A stretch of 64,000 bases of DNA from Microbacterium saccharophilum (lineage in GTDB: Bacteria; Actinomycetota; Actinomycetes; Actinomycetales; Microbacteriaceae): the NCBI RefSeq assembly GCF_007992455.1, contig NZ_BKAH01000005.1, positions 62,001 to 126,000 of the forward strand, in the 5' to 3' direction. Below, one piece after another: positions 63,722 through 64,000 of the stretch. A program made the translations under genes and the position numbers. The notes under the pieces were generated by a model. It ran no database searches, was not told the DNA's origin, and was given only the letters and a program-made list of their open reading frames with translations. The number at the start of each line of letters is the position of its first letter. Positions within the stretch are counted from its first letter, which is position 1.

Positions 63722-64000
63722 ATGGCGCTCTCTCCGCATGGCTATCCGCTCGCCGCCGCCGTCAGCCCGCGCGTGCACGTCGTCGAGACGGTCGACTCGA
63801 CGAACGCGAAGCTCCTCGCCGACGCCGCGGCGGACCCCGACGGCCATCCGCACCTGTCCCTCGTCGTGACTCGCGACCAGCGCGCCGGACGGGGACGGCT
63901 GGATCGCACGTGGACGACCCCGCCGGGGACGGCGCTGGCGGTCTCGGTGCTCCTGCGGGTGGGGGCGGTGCCCGCCGCGATGCGCGGCTGGATCCCCCTC
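63722..64000 (+). CDS. birA: Biotin-[acetyl-CoA-carboxylase] ligase, N-terminal part (cut by window edge)
   Basis: The visible 93 codons start [15 protein letters not shown] and include [15 protein letters not shown] and [15 protein letters not shown], the biotin-binding and adenylate-forming motifs of biotin protein ligase. There is no N-terminal DNA-binding domain, so it is a pure ligase and not a BirA repressor. It is divergent from the carboxylase beta chain and would attach biotin to Lys554 of the alpha chain encoded at 54704. The C-terminus lies beyond the window. Confidence 0.93.
   Translation, partial: MALSPHGYPLAAAVSPRVHVVETVDSTNAKLLADAAADPDGHPHLSLVVTRDQRAGRGRLDRTWTTPPGTALAVSVLLRVGAVPAAMRGWIPL

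Overview
This 64 kb window is a chromosomal segment of a high-GC actinobacterium, most likely a member of the Microbacteriaceae close to Microbacterium. The reasons are a GC content near 70 percent, dense gene packing with ATGA/GTGA start-stop overlaps, many leaderless promoters (TANNNT followed 6-7 nt later by ATG or GTG), the actinobacterial style of acyl-CoA carboxylase (alpha chain with fused BCCP, beta chain and epsilon chain), a cysteine-free LpdA, and the heptamer GGATGCC/GGCATCC scattered throughout. I see no tRNA, rRNA, CRISPR array, prophage or insertion sequence. The content is mostly core metabolism and transport, and every gene looks intact except the two cut by the window edges.

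Layout. 1-4092: a small helix-turn-helix regulator lies between an ABC exporter half-transporter (minus) and a divergent three-gene DrrAB-like ABC-2 exporter (plus), with two identical-architecture palindromes over the regulator's own promoter. 4093-8427: a tandem palindromic repeat, an MHS-family MFS transporter, a small membrane protein and a TPM-domain protein with a Ser/Arg tail. 8481-12120: the riboflavin operon ribD-ribE-ribBA-ribH behind an FMN riboswitch. 12246-15550: glpD-glpK for glycerol. 15573-23836: DNA repair glycosylase, acetyltransferase, trpS, ppsR-ppsA, exonuclease III, YihY-like membrane protein. 23883-27391: succinate dehydrogenase sdhCDAB. 27602-28717: manC. 28877-37070: a nucleoside uptake and salvage operon (BMP lipoprotein, ATPase, two permeases, cytidine deaminase, pyrimidine nucleoside phosphorylase, adenosine deaminase). 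37178-38804: a three-gene redox operon (molybdopterin oxidoreductase, FAD/NAD reductase, zinc-ribbon protein). 38829-42066: an overlapping operon of flavin monooxygenase, BASS-family transporter and epimerase. 42154-49762: mannitol PTS with ptsI, ptsH, an orphan IIB-like protein and a divergent PRD regulator. 49781-53139: acetyltransferase, phosphohexomutase and purine nucleoside phosphorylase, with two copies of an AGAAACCAC hairpin repeat. 53221-64000: LpdA, acyl-CoA carboxylase alpha chain, Maf, an RNA methyltransferase, a two-component system with a third membrane gene, carboxylase epsilon and beta chains, and the start of birA.

How the parts fit. The nucleoside operon imports nucleosides, deaminates cytidine and adenosine and phosphorolyses pyrimidine nucleosides; the PNP gene 15 kb away handles purine nucleosides and is translationally coupled to a phosphohexomutase that could process sugar-1-phosphates. 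The mannitol locus carries both general PTS proteins and the sugar-specific ones. BirA would biotinylate the BCCP domain encoded nearby. PpsR would control PpsA.

The points most worth a second look are the regulator/operator arrangement at 1399-1443, two families of dispersed palindromic repeats (one of which supplies the last codons of the phosphohexomutase), the Mo/FAD/zinc-ribbon operon, the monooxygenase/transporter operon with a palindrome in its leader, the orphan IIB protein, and the GGATGCC heptamer that appears to override codon preference.
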